NCBI GenBank assembly: GCA_015061605.1
Contig: SUWH01000005.1
Span: 1-64,000, forward strand
DNA length: 64,000 nt
Reading direction: 5' to 3'
Source: Lentisphaerota bacterium
GTDB lineage: Bacteria > Verrucomicrobiota > Lentisphaeria > Victivallales > Victivallaceae
Part shown: positions 54,388-64,000 of the stretch, in pieces
Layout: each line of letters starts with the position of its first letter
Position numbering within the stretch: the first letter of the stretch is position 1
Program-made: the position numbers and the translations under genes
Notes under the pieces: generated by a model
Told to the model about the DNA's origin: nothing
What the model saw: the letters and a program-made list of their open reading frames with translations, nothing else
Databases searched by the model: none

Positions 54388-55080
54388 ATGAGCCGCGCAC
54401 CGGAAAATTACCGCAATACTTTGAATGTTATTCGGCAAGTCGCCGCCAAATGCGGACGCAATGCTGATGAAATCAAACTGCTTGTCGTCAGCAAAACCAT
54501 GCCCCACGCGGTGCTTAAAGAGCTGTATGATGAATGCAATATCCGGGAATTTGCCGAAAACCGCGTCCCGGAACTTTCCGGAAAGGTCGAGGCTCTCCCC
54601 CGTGATATCAAGTGGCACTTCATCGGTCCCATGCAGTCCAACAAGATCCGCAAAGTGGTCAAAATGGCGCAGGTCATCCACTCGGTCGAATCCTGTGAAC
54701 AGATCGAAAAACTTGAACGCATTTGCGGTGAGGAAAACAAACACCCGGAATTTTTTCTGGAAGTCAACGTTTCCGGCGAAGCTTCCAAGGGCGGTTTGCG
54801 CGGAGAGGAACTCTTTGAAGCAGGAAGCCTCGCCGCTCAATGCAAAAATGCTGATTGGTGCGGTCTGATGACCATGGCTCCCATCGATGCCGATGACGAA
54901 GCTCTGGAAGAGATATTTTCCACGCTTGCCAAATTGAAAAAAGAGTGCGAAGCGCGTTTCAATGTTACTTTGCCGGAGCTTTCCATGGGTATGAGTGGAG
55001 ATTTTCCCATCGCAGTTGCCCATGGCGCAACAGTCGTCCGTATCGGCAGCCGGATATTTGAAGGTGTTGAACGCAGTTGA
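54388..55080 (+). CDS. yggS: YggS/YBL036C-family PLP homeostasis protein
   Basis: LLVVSKTMP, WHFIGPMQSNKIRKVVKMAQVIHSVES, LSMGMSGDFPIAVAHGATVVRIGSRIFE. Confidence 0.95.
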   Translation: MSRAPENYRNTLNVIRQVAAKCGRNADEIKLLVVSKTMPHAVLKELYDECNIREFAENRVPELSGKVEALPRDIKWHFIGPMQSNKIRKVVKMAQVIHSVESCEQIEKLERICGEENKHPEFFLEVNVSGEASKGGLRGEELFEAGSLAAQCKNADWCGLMTMAPIDADDEALEEIFSTLAKLKKECEARFNVTLPELSMGMSGDFPIAVAHGATVVRIGSRIFEGVERS

Positions 55081-55133
55081 AAACTGCCGGTTGTATATTA
55101 CTCTTGAAACAACACTCCGGGAGGATCAGGAAA

Positions 55134-56147
55134 ATGAAAAAATTTATATCAATGCTGTCTTTATTGTTTGCCGTTATGGATATCTGTGCCGCTCCGGCTG
55201 CCGATGTCCCCGATCCCGAAGTTTTTGCTGCCAAAGGAAAGGCGCGCAACTACACCGGTGTTTTCCCGGAAAATGTGAAAACCATCGGTATCATCACTCC
55301 CGGTTCTTATCCGGTGGCAAAAAATATCCGGAAGTCGGTCAGGCTTTTGGAGAAGTCCGGGTATAAAGTCAAAATTTATCCCAATGCGCTGCGTCCCAGG
55401 GAAAAATCCGATGCCGGATATTACGCTTCCATGCCGGCGAAATACCGCATTGCCGACTTTGAAGCGGCGTGGCGCGATATGGAGATCGACATGATCATCT
55501 GCTGCCGGGGAGGTCGCGGAACTGAAGAGGTCGTTGCCGGAGTGAACTGGAGCAAATTGCCCAGACGACCGGAACTTTACTTGCAGGGATACAGTGCCGT
55601 AACTTCGATTTTATGCGCGCTGGACGGCAAAGGTTACGGCAGACCGGTCGCTGGTCCCAATGTCAGTTCCATGCTGTCGCTGGATACGGCAATGATCCCG
55701 CTTATGAAAAAAATGTACAGCGGAGAAGAGGTTGGTCCTTTTAAACTTAAAGCACTTGTTCCCGGGGATTGTTCGGGCAGGGCGCTTGCCGGTCTTTTGA
55801 GCCGTTTCAATAAAGTCGCCAAGACTGATTACAATGTTCCGGTCAAAGGCAGGATCGTTTTTATCGAAAGTGTTTTCTGCAAAGCAGACAAGTTCCGGGC
55901 TGAACTTACGGAACTTTGTGAGTCAAAATTTCTTGACGGAGCCGCCGGGATCGTTTTCTGCCAGCTTACCAAAGGGGATAAATTGGAAGTCCTCATGCCG
56001 GTTTTGAAAGAGTTTGCACCCAAATTCAAAGTTCCGGTTTATCTGGGTTTTCCCTTCGGACATCACACAAAAAATCTTGCGATCGATTTCTCCCGTGACG
56101 TGGTGATTTCCAATGGGGTATTGAAATTCCCCGCGGTAAAGAAATAA
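55134..56147 (+). CDS. LD-carboxypeptidase (S66 family), secreted
   Basis: Signal peptide; IGIITPGSYPVAKNIRKSVRLLEKSGYKV, ICCRGGRGTEEVV, YLGFPFGHHTKN. Confidence 0.9.
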   Translation: MKKFISMLSLLFAVMDICAAPAADVPDPEVFAAKGKARNYTGVFPENVKTIGIITPGSYPVAKNIRKSVRLLEKSGYKVKIYPNALRPREKSDAGYYASMPAKYRIADFEAAWRDMEIDMIICCRGGRGTEEVVAGVNWSKLPRRPELYLQGYSAVTSILCALDGKGYGRPVAGPNVSSMLSLDTAMIPLMKKMYSGEEVGPFKLKALVPGDCSGRALAGLLSRFNKVAKTDYNVPVKGRIVFIESVFCKADKFRAELTELCESKFLDGAAGIVFCQLTKGDKLEVLMPVLKEFAPKFKVPVYLGFPFGHHTKNLAIDFSRDVVISNGVLKFPAVKK

Positions 56148-56188
56148 TGCTGTTCCGCAAATGATGATTTCTGATTTGGCAGCTGCTT

Positions 56189-56497
56189 ATGAATGACGAT
56201 AAATGGAATTGGACAGAACCGGATCCCGATGCCCCGACGGTGTATCAGAAAGAGCGCGGCGGAATGATCGCGCTGTTGATCATCGGTTCACTGCTGATTG
56301 CCGGAGGAGTCTTTTTTGCATGGAAGATCGGCGCATTTGATCATGATCGCTTCTGGGGACTGGATACGCCGTATCGACGGTTAAGTTTCCATCGTGAAAC
56401 CTTGGAATATTCTCTGTTTTTTCACGCTCCGTGGCTTATCGGATGTATGATGGTATGGGCGGCGCTCCGTAATTTATGCAAGTTGCGGAAAAAATAA
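56189..56497 (+). CDS. Hypothetical small membrane protein
   Basis: 102 aa, two TM segments. Confidence 0.6.
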   Translation: MNDDKWNWTEPDPDAPTVYQKERGGMIALLIIGSLLIAGGVFFAWKIGAFDHDRFWGLDTPYRRLSFHRETLEYSLFFHAPWLIGCMMVWAALRNLCKLRKK

Positions 56498-56579
56498 TAT
56501 GTCCACATCCGGTGGTAAAATTATCGGAGCATCGGAACTGTGAACATCGAATCTGCCGGTACGGCTTTCCCGCAACAGT

Positions 56580-58664
56580 TTACCGGAGACCGCGCGTGTT
56601 GAAATATTTTTTTATTTCTGCGGCATTCAATGCCCGGGGGAAAATCCGGAGTCCGTTGAGTTCTCCCCGATAGTGCCATGCACCGCCCCAGCCTGAACCC
56701 AGTTCGATAAAATTGCGGTTGCTTTTTGGCTTGAGCCCGGGAAAAGCTTTTTTACCAACAGGTACACCATTAAGATAAATCGTTATACTGTATCCATTGG
56801 AAATCGTTTCAAAAACTGCCGCCGCCTGACTCTTTTTACCCGGTTCCGGAAACTTCCCTTTCAAACTCATCGTGTGGCCGCGGTATCGTTTGCCATCGTG
56901 AAAATTGGCATAAAGGCGGTTGCCGTATCTGCCCAGAAAGAATTGGCGGTCTTTGAATACATACATATCCAGAGCTTCCGGAGTGGTTTTCCCTTTGATA
57001 TCACCGCTGTCCAGCGGGATGAGGCTGGTTATCACGGTCAAACCTTTTTCATCTGCATTGATCTCTGAACTGTTCAGCACTCTGATCCGGGTGCTGCCGT
57101 TGAAATGGAGTTTGTCTTTGAGAAATGTTGAACCGTCTGCGGCAGAGGCAAGTTTTTTCCCGTCAGAAAGATAGCGCAGCACGTCTCCTGCGAGCAGCTG
57201 ATGACCTTTCAAAGACATATGCACTCCATCGTCCTGCACATAGAGGAGTTGGGGATCCGGATGGCTGCGCACCGTTGCGGCGAAGTCGATGATATCCAGA
57301 CCATGTTTGGCGGCGATCTGTTTCAACCGGGCGTTGAAGCGGTCGTGGACTTCCGGGACACCGAAAATGGAGTGGCTGAAATTTTGCGCTTTCAGCGGCA
57401 GATTCAATGCCTGCTGATACGGCATATAACTGTCCGGAGAAGTGATCAGAATGATTTTTGCCCCGGTTCGTTTTTTAAGCATGGTAATAATATTATCCCA
57501 TAATTCAAGCTGTTCATCTTCCGGGACATAAGTTTTATACCCGTCGCCGGAGCGAAGTTTGGAATCGTTAGCCCCGGTAAAAATAAAGATCATATCAGGA
57601 ACCGGAGAAAAGATTTTTTCGTACATTTCGTTGCGGATGGTTTTTTCCCCTTTGAGCCGCAGCCATATACGCCGGAGCGTGTCGCCGCCCACACCGCAGT
57701 TGCGCGTGGTATATCCGACGGGCAGAAAGCTCTCTGCAACATTGATATAGTTGCGTCCCCGGTCATAATCGCTCAAACTGTCTCCGAGAAAAAGCAGATG
57801 TTGTTTACCGGAAATATTTTCTGCATATTTACGATACTGTTTCAAACTTTTTTCCGGCATAATGGTGGCAAAAAAGTTTACTTTTACTCCGCTTCCCTGA
57901 TCCAGAACGGACAATCTTGCACCGTCCGGAGATTCCAACGGGACAGTAAAGGTGAATTCGGCTTTCCCATCGGCACCGCTGACCGTTTCCCAGTGCTTCG
58001 CCGGGAAATAACCGCCGGGAAGAAATTGTCCGGAATAGAGCGAACAGGATAATTTGCGCTTCGGTTCTGAACCGAGCAGGGTGACTTTTACCGTGTCGCC
58101 GGGACGGACGATCGCAGCAGAGGGTTCAAAGGTAAAAGCCGGTCCCTTGCGGTCAAGGTAAAAGAAACTGGTCGAAACGATTTCTGCCTTTGAGCCATTA
58201 TCCAGTTCTATTATAAGTTTATCGTGGAATACTGTATCAGGATCAGTGGATACGCTTTCAAAATCAAAGTTCTGAAATTTTGAATTCAACTCAAAACTTT
58301 TGCTCCACTCTTCTTTGAATTCCAGGGCATTTCCTCCGTACATCAACCGCGAACGTACTCCGAGCCGGAATTTCCCCTCTCCTTTGGCGCGGATGCGGAA
58401 ACGGAATCTCCGTCCGGACGGGGCGGCGCAATCCGGTTGAGCGTGTTCCAGATTGCCAAGATCAAGATAGTGAGCGAGCGTCCCACCCGTGAGCCGCATC
58501 CCTTTGGCAAGCTTCTCAACTGTTCCGCTGCCGGAATGTTTCCAGCATTTCATTCCGTAGAAAAATGTGCTGTTATTGATCAAATTTGCTTCGCGTGCCG
58601 CCAGCTGAAACAGAAAAAGTGAAGCGGCAACGGTGAAAAATATTTTTGACAGTAAAATTTTCAT
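56580..58664 (-). CDS. Secreted SGNH hydrolase with N-terminal CBM-like and C-terminal LamG-like domains
   Basis: LLFLGDSLSDYDRGRNYI, GVGGDTLRRIW, IFTGANDSKL, QDDGVHMSLKGHQLLAGD; C-terminal LNGLRIFPRALNAAEIKKYF is LamG-like. Confidence 0.88.
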   Translation of the reverse strand: MKILLSKIFFTVAASLFLFQLAAREANLINNSTFFYGMKCWKHSGSGTVEKLAKGMRLTGGTLAHYLDLGNLEHAQPDCAAPSGRRFRFRIRAKGEGKFRLGVRSRLMYGGNALEFKEEWSKSFELNSKFQNFDFESVSTDPDTVFHDKLIIELDNGSKAEIVSTSFFYLDRKGPAFTFEPSAAIVRPGDTVKVTLLGSEPKRKLSCSLYSGQFLPGGYFPAKHWETVSGADGKAEFTFTVPLESPDGARLSVLDQGSGVKVNFFATIMPEKSLKQYRKYAENISGKQHLLFLGDSLSDYDRGRNYINVAESFLPVGYTTRNCGVGGDTLRRIWLRLKGEKTIRNEMYEKIFSPVPDMIFIFTGANDSKLRSGDGYKTYVPEDEQLELWDNIITMLKKRTGAKIILITSPDSYMPYQQALNLPLKAQNFSHSIFGVPEVHDRFNARLKQIAAKHGLDIIDFAATVRSHPDPQLLYVQDDGVHMSLKGHQLLAGDVLRYLSDGKKLASAADGSTFLKDKLHFNGSTRIRVLNSSEINADEKGLTVITSLIPLDSGDIKGKTTPEALDMYVFKDRQFFLGRYGNRLYANFHDGKRYRGHTMSLKGKFPEPGKKSQAAAVFETISNGYSITIYLNGVPVGKKAFPGLKPKSNRNFIELGSGWGGAWHYRGELNGLRIFPRALNAAEIKKYFNTRGLR

Positions 58665-59161
58665 TCGGCATTTTCTCCGGAAGAAATCATATCCACTTTA
58701 ACATTGGAAATAACGATTACTGCCCCTTTGACCACCTTGAATGAAACCCGCACCAGATCAGTTTTAGGATTTGATACGGTAAATTCGGCATTGTAAGTTT
58801 GCTGTGAATCGCTCTTTTTGAATTTTTTTGTCTGGTTGGCAATAAATTTCTTTTTACCGTATTCTGCAAGAGAAATGGTCATTGGCGCACCTTTAATGTC
58901 GGCAGAAACGGCGATTTTATCTCCACGCTTTGCCGTAATTCCTCTTGCGGTGTAAATGGCGATCTGACCTTTGGCATTGTTTTCTGAAGCAAGGTGAACA
59001 AAATTCACTCCGTTCAGCCGGATCACTTCAGCCGTGCCGTTGCGGGTCGTCGAAAGTGACCATTGGCGTTTGAAGTCATTGAAACTGCCGTCCACATCCA
59101 CCTCAACGGCAAAAACGGTCGATGTGAGCATGATTGCCAATATAAAACTGAAAATTTTCAT
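58661..59161 (-). CDS. Small secreted CBM-like (jelly-roll) protein
   Basis: 166 aa, signal peptide, carbohydrate-binding-like beta-rich sequence; ATGA overlap with the SGNH gene. Confidence 0.7.
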   Translation of the reverse strand: MKIFSFILAIMLTSTVFAVEVDVDGSFNDFKRQWSLSTTRNGTAEVIRLNGVNFVHLASENNAKGQIAIYTARGITAKRGDKIAVSADIKGAPMTISLAEYGKKKFIANQTKKFKKSDSQQTYNAEFTVSNPKTDLVRVSFKVVKGAVIVISNVKVDMISSGENAE

Positions 59162-59187
59162 TATTATTATCCTGTGAAATCTCTCTG

Positions 59188-62100
59188 TTATTTACGCAAT
59201 GCCGGTTCCAGCCAGTTTGCAATATCGCCATAAATGCCGTCTCCGCAATCACTGACGACCAGTTTCAGTTCTTTTACTCCGGTCAGGTCTGCCCACAGCG
59301 GTATCGCCTGATCCCGGATGGTCACTTTGCCGGAATCTGCCGCCAATTTACCATCGGTGTAGACTTGAAAAGATACCGAAGCGCTGTCATTTCCATGATC
59401 ATCAACGGCGACGCGGGTGGTGAAAAGTTTCCAATCATCTTTTTCCGGGAGCTTGAAAACGATTTCACTTCTGGCATGGCATCCGAAACCGCGGGAGTAT
59501 TTATATTTACGGACGGTCAAAGGAGAACCGAAAAGGCACTCTTTGTTTACTGCCAGAGGTTTTTCATCCTGCCGGACGGAAAACGGAGTTACTCCGGTCA
59601 AGGTCATCATGGTTGTGGTATTCAATATTTCCGCCGGGAAACTTTCTTTTGCAAGATTGCGTTTCCATGGGATCCTGACGGTTTCTTCTGCATCTCCGAA
59701 AACTTGCAGTTCCACGATCTGTCCGCCTTGCCGGGAGGAGTTGAAAAGAACTTCAACTTGCAGATATCTTGCCATTACCGGAGCAAATTTGCGGAAAACT
59801 CCCCGTGGCGAATCCGGCATGATATTGTTTCTTTCATCCATGATGATCTGATAATTTTTGCCGTCACTGCTTCCTTTTACCGCAAATTGAGTGATCCGCG
59901 GGAAATAACGGTTGTCAACGCTCCATGCGGGAAAGACCCGGAGTGAGGAGATTTTTTGAACTCTGCCCAGATCTACGGTGAGGGTCTGGGGGGCAGGTTT
60001 CTGACTGTACCATGCCGATGAAAACTGCGTGTCACCGTCGACCGCTTTTTGGGCTTCAAAACCTTTGAAGAAACTTGATGCAGAGGCCTTTTTATTCAAT
60101 GCGAGATTGACTTTCCGGGTCAATGTGCGTTCAGGGATATCTTTTCCGGAAAATTCCAGGATCGCCAAATTTCCGGGAGTTATTTCCAGTTCCAGAAAAC
60201 GCCCCTTTGAGTCATCTGAAAAATAACACTTCTCTCCGGAAAGCAGATCGACTGCATTGGTCAGAGTTTGAGGTACCCGGATGCGGCAGACAACTGTTTT
60301 GTTGAGATCAAACTCTTCCGGACCATTATAATAAGGATGGCGCGGAGAAGTTTCGTAAACTCCGCCGTTGTTGTATATTGCCATTATCCAGTTGTCACCT
60401 TTGCGATTGACCTGCCATGCCAACTGCTCTCTGACACCGCTGCCTTCCAGTTTGAACTGGGTGAGAGATGGCAGAAGTTTGTCCATAAGATCGGCTGCGA
60501 CCGGCAGCAGTTTTTTCCGGACATCATTGCCCTCTTTTATCTGACCGTTTTCCAGCAGCCAGTGCGCGCCGAGAGTGATGACCTTGCCTTTGCCGTATGA
60601 GTTGACTGCACCGAGGCAATCATTTTTTGCCATGTAAAGCGGAGCTGCTCCCTGCAGAGTTAAAATGGAAGCGTTGAAAGGCGCGGAACGCAAAATTTTA
60701 CCATTCATATCGGACATCGCGGAAAATGTCGCGGTTTTCCCCTTGACCACACCGGTAAATGCGGTGTCGAGATTCTGCATCTGGGCGGCATTTACGATCA
60801 AGGTTCCCCCCTGACGGACATATTCCTGCAATCGGTCAACGACGGCATCGTCCAGACGGTGCTCTCCAAGCAGGAAAAGCACTTTGTAGTTGCTCAAAAG
60901 CTCCATGGGAAGCGGCCCCTTGGGAGTGTCCAGCCGGAGAATATCATAAAGATCACCGTAAGGTGTCGCGGCAAAGTAACTGGGAAGCTCCCGTTTTTCC
61001 AGATAGTTGAAAAGCAGCGTGTTGATGAATTCTCTGGTCATGTGTTCGCCGTTGTTGTACGGGAAACGGTTGAATGCCCGACTGCCGCGATATGCCCATC
61101 CGTTGTGCCATGACAGCAGCAGTCCGACCGGATTATAGTTGATACCGGTATCCGGATTCAAACGTTGAAATTCCTGGATCTCTGAACACAATTCACCGTA
61201 CCAGCTCAAACGGAATTGTCCGCTGCCGCTCCAGTCGGCATAACGCATGTGGTCACATTCATCAAGCAATACGGCGGCATTGGTCAATGCCATATAATAC
61301 CACAATCTCCGGTAGAGCGAAGGGGTGATATGCATGACTCCCTGCTGTTTGTAATATCCGGGGGAGGGTTTCTGTATATGTGACAACGCCGGGTGACTGA
61401 TACGGACATTCCAGTCAAATGCCATCAAATATCCGTAAGGTATCTGCCACATTCTGGCGGCACCGCGGGTCAGGGCATTGAAAATGATATTGTTGCGGTA
61501 CGGAGTACGGTTTTCATTGATGATCGCGCGTATCGGTTCCCATGAACCTGACCAGCTCAATGCCCAGCACTGGGAACCGGAAAGGGCGTGTACCTGACCT
61601 TTGAATGGAGCATTCATTTTGAGCCAGGCGTAGCGTGCCGCTTCGGCATAGGCTTCGCGGGTCAGTGGTTCTTTCATATCTGCCGGGAAAAAGTCTTTGA
61701 AAATCGGTATCCTCCGTTTCGTGGCTGCTTCTTTGATCTTATCCCGCTGAAACCGTATCATCAGCATACGATCGAGATTGGTTCCCCATTCATTGAATCC
61801 CCGGACACCGAGGAAGCAGGGATTTTTTGCCAATTCCGCCAGCTCTTTATCTGTCGGTAGTTTGCGGTTGTTGAAACTGCGGTCATACAAGGCTCCTACC
61901 ATCGGCAGTTTGTGCTGACGGAAAAGTTCCATCCGTTTTTTCAGCAGCGGTATTTCACTTTCTTTCAATGTCCCGCGCCGGGATTTCACCGGATCAGGAT
62001 CCACACCGGAAATTGCCAACTCTCCGATTTCATCAAACATATCCATTATGGTCAATGAGTTGTTGTATTCCATCCCGTTGAGCCATCCGTAACGCCCGGC

Positions 62101-62220
62101 GACTTTTTTGGGGATATAAACGGAATTGAAACCGTGATCTCCGGTTGCAACAAGTTCTCCGGAGGCCAATGCCGATAATGCAATTGAACAGATCAGGAGA
62201 AGCAGAAAAATTTTTTTCAT
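59188..62220 (-). CDS. Large secreted putative glycoside hydrolase with F5/8-type-C (discoidin) and NPCBM-like C-terminal domains
   Basis: 1010 aa, signal peptide; GATase-like module (VRQGGTLIVNAAQ); KASASSFFKGFEAQKAVDGDTQFSSAWYSQ...LTVDLGRVQKISSLRV; GFGCHARSEIVFKLP. Confidence 0.85.
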   Translation of the reverse strand: MKKIFLLLLICSIALSALASGELVATGDHGFNSVYIPKKVAGRYGWLNGMEYNNSLTIMDMFDEIGELAISGVDPDPVKSRRGTLKESEIPLLKKRMELFRQHKLPMVGALYDRSFNNRKLPTDKELAELAKNPCFLGVRGFNEWGTNLDRMLMIRFQRDKIKEAATKRRIPIFKDFFPADMKEPLTREAYAEAARYAWLKMNAPFKGQVHALSGSQCWALSWSGSWEPIRAIINENRTPYRNNIIFNALTRGAARMWQIPYGYLMAFDWNVRISHPALSHIQKPSPGYYKQQGVMHITPSLYRRLWYYMALTNAAVLLDECDHMRYADWSGSGQFRLSWYGELCSEIQEFQRLNPDTGINYNPVGLLLSWHNGWAYRGSRAFNRFPYNNGEHMTREFINTLLFNYLEKRELPSYFAATPYGDLYDILRLDTPKGPLPMELLSNYKVLFLLGEHRLDDAVVDRLQEYVRQGGTLIVNAAQMQNLDTAFTGVVKGKTATFSAMSDMNGKILRSAPFNASILTLQGAAPLYMAKNDCLGAVNSYGKGKVITLGAHWLLENGQIKEGNDVRKKLLPVAADLMDKLLPSLTQFKLEGSGVREQLAWQVNRKGDNWIMAIYNNGGVYETSPRHPYYNGPEEFDLNKTVVCRIRVPQTLTNAVDLLSGEKCYFSDDSKGRFLELEITPGNLAILEFSGKDIPERTLTRKVNLALNKKASASSFFKGFEAQKAVDGDTQFSSAWYSQKPAPQTLTVDLGRVQKISSLRVFPAWSVDNRYFPRITQFAVKGSSDGKNYQIIMDERNNIMPDSPRGVFRKFAPVMARYLQVEVLFNSSRQGGQIVELQVFGDAEETVRIPWKRNLAKESFPAEILNTTTMMTLTGVTPFSVRQDEKPLAVNKECLFGSPLTVRKYKYSRGFGCHARSEIVFKLPEKDDWKLFTTRVAVDDHGNDSASVSFQVYTDGKLAADSGKVTIRDQAIPLWADLTGVKELKLVVSDCGDGIYGDIANWLEPALRK

Positions 62221-62224
62221 CAGC

Positions 62225-62965
62225 TCAATCCTCTTTCTTTACCTGATCGGCAAGCTGAAAATTATCCCAGTCTTTGTTCCATTCATTACGGGTCATGGCT
62301 GAAACATGACCGTCGGCAAAGCTGATCAGATAGCTTTGGTTGTGAACAGGTATGGCATATTTGGTGTTACTGTGGTTTATCATGCCTTTGGGAGAAAGAC
62401 AGCCTCTGCGGAATGCAGATGCCGGATTGCGGTTAAGCACGCACCATGCGGTCACAAGTTTTGACGGGAAGCGGAGATTTCTGCGCAATTTCTGATCTTC
62501 CGTCGGTTTGCCGTTGGTATCGTAACCGGCGTAGGAGGAGTATTGATAGGTTCTGCCGACAACCTTGATCCGGTTGACAAGATCGTGAGCTTTTATTTCC
62601 GCATTGCCGGTATTGATATTATACCCGCATTTGTCGTCATCACTGTCGTAATAGTTGTTTTCCTGATTTCCCGGACAGGCAAAAGCAGAAACCGGCACCT
62701 GATAATCAACAATCAATCTGACCCACCAAAAGTTATTATAGTGAGCCGGCAGGATATAACTCTGATTGTCACCGGAATACATGAGTGCCATTTTGTTTAT
62801 CTGATTGAGATTGCTGACGCAGTTGCTCTGTTTGCCGCGATTGCGGGCGCTCTGCAGAGCGGGCAGCAGTATTGCTGCCAATATAGCTATAATAGCAATT
62901 ACGACGAGCAATTCAATAAGGGTGAATTTTTTTGTCAGATTGCGGGAATCAGTTTGATAATTCAT
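62225..62965 (-). CDS. Pseudopilin (GspG-like/DUF1559-like)
   Basis: [55 protein letters not shown]. Confidence 0.9.
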   Translation of the reverse strand: MNYQTDSRNLTKKFTLIELLVVIAIIAILAAILLPALQSARNRGKQSNCVSNLNQINKMALMYSGDNQSYILPAHYNNFWWVRLIVDYQVPVSAFACPGNQENNYYDSDDDKCGYNINTGNAEIKAHDLVNRIKVVGRTYQYSSYAGYDTNGKPTEDQKLRRNLRFPSKLVTAWCVLNRNPASAFRRGCLSPKGMINHSNTKYAIPVHNQSYLISFADGHVSAMTRNEWNKDWDNFQLADQVKKED

Positions 62966-62984
62966 GATACGGCCTTTCTTTTGA

Positions 62985-64000
62985 TTAGATTGATTTTGAG
63001 TGTTTCAATGTAACATAACCATATTTTTCCAAATATTTCAATCGTTGTAATTCATTTTGTATTTCAGTTTCACTGCTTGAGGTATTGAGCTGCCAATCAG
63101 CGAGGCGGAATGCTTCAAGCAAACTGTTTTTGCCGTCAAAAAGTGAATAGAGAAGGCGGTTTAGCCGGAAACTTTTTCTCTCATTGTACGGAATTTTTGC
63201 AAGAGAGAATGGCGTAGCTTCATTTCTTTGCGGGATGATTTGTGCCGGCAGAGCTTCGGTTTCAGACAGGTCGGATTTTCCGGAAACCGTGGAGCAGCTT
63301 TCCCGGAAAAGTTTTTCAAGAACAGTCGTGTCAATAGTGGTATGGCAATATTTTGCCGCAGAATCCAATTTGCCGGAAAGATAATTGTACGCTCCTTTTA
63401 AAAGCAGTAATTTTTCATCAGGTCTTTTGTCTGATTGACAGATGAGGCGGCTCTGTTCCTGAAATTCTGCAGCGGCAAATGCCGGAAATTTTTCAGTTTC
63501 CTCTGCACTGAACTGCAGCATTGCGGCAATAGCCGAAGCAAAGGCGGGAAATTCTTCAGCCGCCCACTGCCAGTCTGCTTCAAAATCTTCACAGCCGCAG
63601 TGGTGCGCTGAACCGGATGGGTTTTTGCACCAGTTTACCGGCACATTGCCGCATAACGGGTCTCCGGCAAAGGTATCGTCGGAGAGATTGCCTTGCTGAC
63701 GGATAATGGTTGTGTCAGGCAGTTTTTGCTGTAAAATTTCCGGGATCACCCAATCACCGAACCATGGAGCGCATAAGGGAGAATCCACGAAGGTCAATAA
63801 TTTCTGTTTTTTGTGATTGATGGCATCCATATTCAACGCTCCGGAAATGCGTTCTGCCCGTCCGGGATCTGCCAGATATGCCGCAAAACCATACAATTCC
63901 ATGCCGAAAACCACCCGCAAGGTCCGTTCCGGAGTGCCGTACACCTCCCTGATCGCTTTTCCGATGGCGCAAATTGCTCCGAAGCCAATGGCATTATCAG
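62985..64000 (-). CDS. Partial gene (5' end off the window): M28-like zinc aminopeptidase-related protein
   Basis: The frame stays open past the track's 63944 start to the window edge: ...[58 protein letters not shown]; later [34 protein letters not shown]. Confidence 0.6.
   Translation of the reverse strand, partial: DNAIGFGAICAIGKAIREVYGTPERTLRVVFGMELYGFAAYLADPGRAERISGALNMDAINHKKQKLLTFVDSPLCAPWFGDWVIPEILQQKLPDTTIIRQQGNLSDDTFAGDPLCGNVPVNWCKNPSGSAHHCGCEDFEADWQWAAEEFPAFASAIAAMLQFSAEETEKFPAFAAAEFQEQSRLICQSDKRPDEKLLLLKGAYNYLSGKLDSAAKYCHTTIDTTVLEKLFRESCSTVSGKSDLSETEALPAQIIPQRNEATPFSLAKIPYNERKSFRLNRLLYSLFDGKNSLLEAFRLADWQLNTSSSETEIQNELQRLKYLEKYGYVTLKHSKSI

Noticed and set aside
1-64000. tRNA/rRNA genes
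   Set aside because: No T-loop (GGTTCGAATCC-like) plus acceptor-stem pairing or rRNA signature was recognised by eye; tRNAscan-SE/Infernal would be decisive.

Overview
This window looks like a chromosomal segment from a PVC-superphylum, Lentisphaerota-like bacterium. That is an inference from the abundance of [22 protein letters not shown] pseudopilins, DUF4838 glycosidase-like proteins and SGNH/CBM-like enzymes; it was not tested by a search. Both edges cut genes (a phage-head/lysozyme-like gene at 1..475, a peptidase-like gene at 62985..64000). Most of the window is densely packed, often ATGA-coupled housekeeping genes: purA, rodA-like, dinB, tatAC, nagA plus a sugar kinase/nucleotidyltransferase pair, lemA/htpX, trpB, recN, cinA, a rfaE2-type gene, dCMP deaminase, pilD, aroE, GppA-HD/ppk1, mreB, panB, rsfS, nadD, yicC, cysE and yggS. 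No rRNA, tRNA or CRISPR was recognised. The most unusual content is in the accessory parts. (1) A dispersed palindromic element family (R1) has near-perfect 54-58 bp palindromes whose arms differ between copies while staying self-complementary, plus a conserved GCGARGTRT/GCCGCTCCGC tail. (2) One R1 copy sits in frame inside a 1023-aa ORF, between two pseudopilin-type leaders and upstream of a DUF4838 enzyme. (3) A 34-bp tandem duplication made of nested perfect palindromes puts a pseudopilin gene out of frame with its SD-associated start. (4) A 71-bp exact duplication carries a Fur-box-like core, and a related 'GAGACAATAAC' hairpin motif recurs at several sites. (5) A secreted-protein remnant has a T8 frameshift and ends in an R1 tail. 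(6) Three pseudopilin/extracellular carbohydrate-enzyme associations occur in one window.
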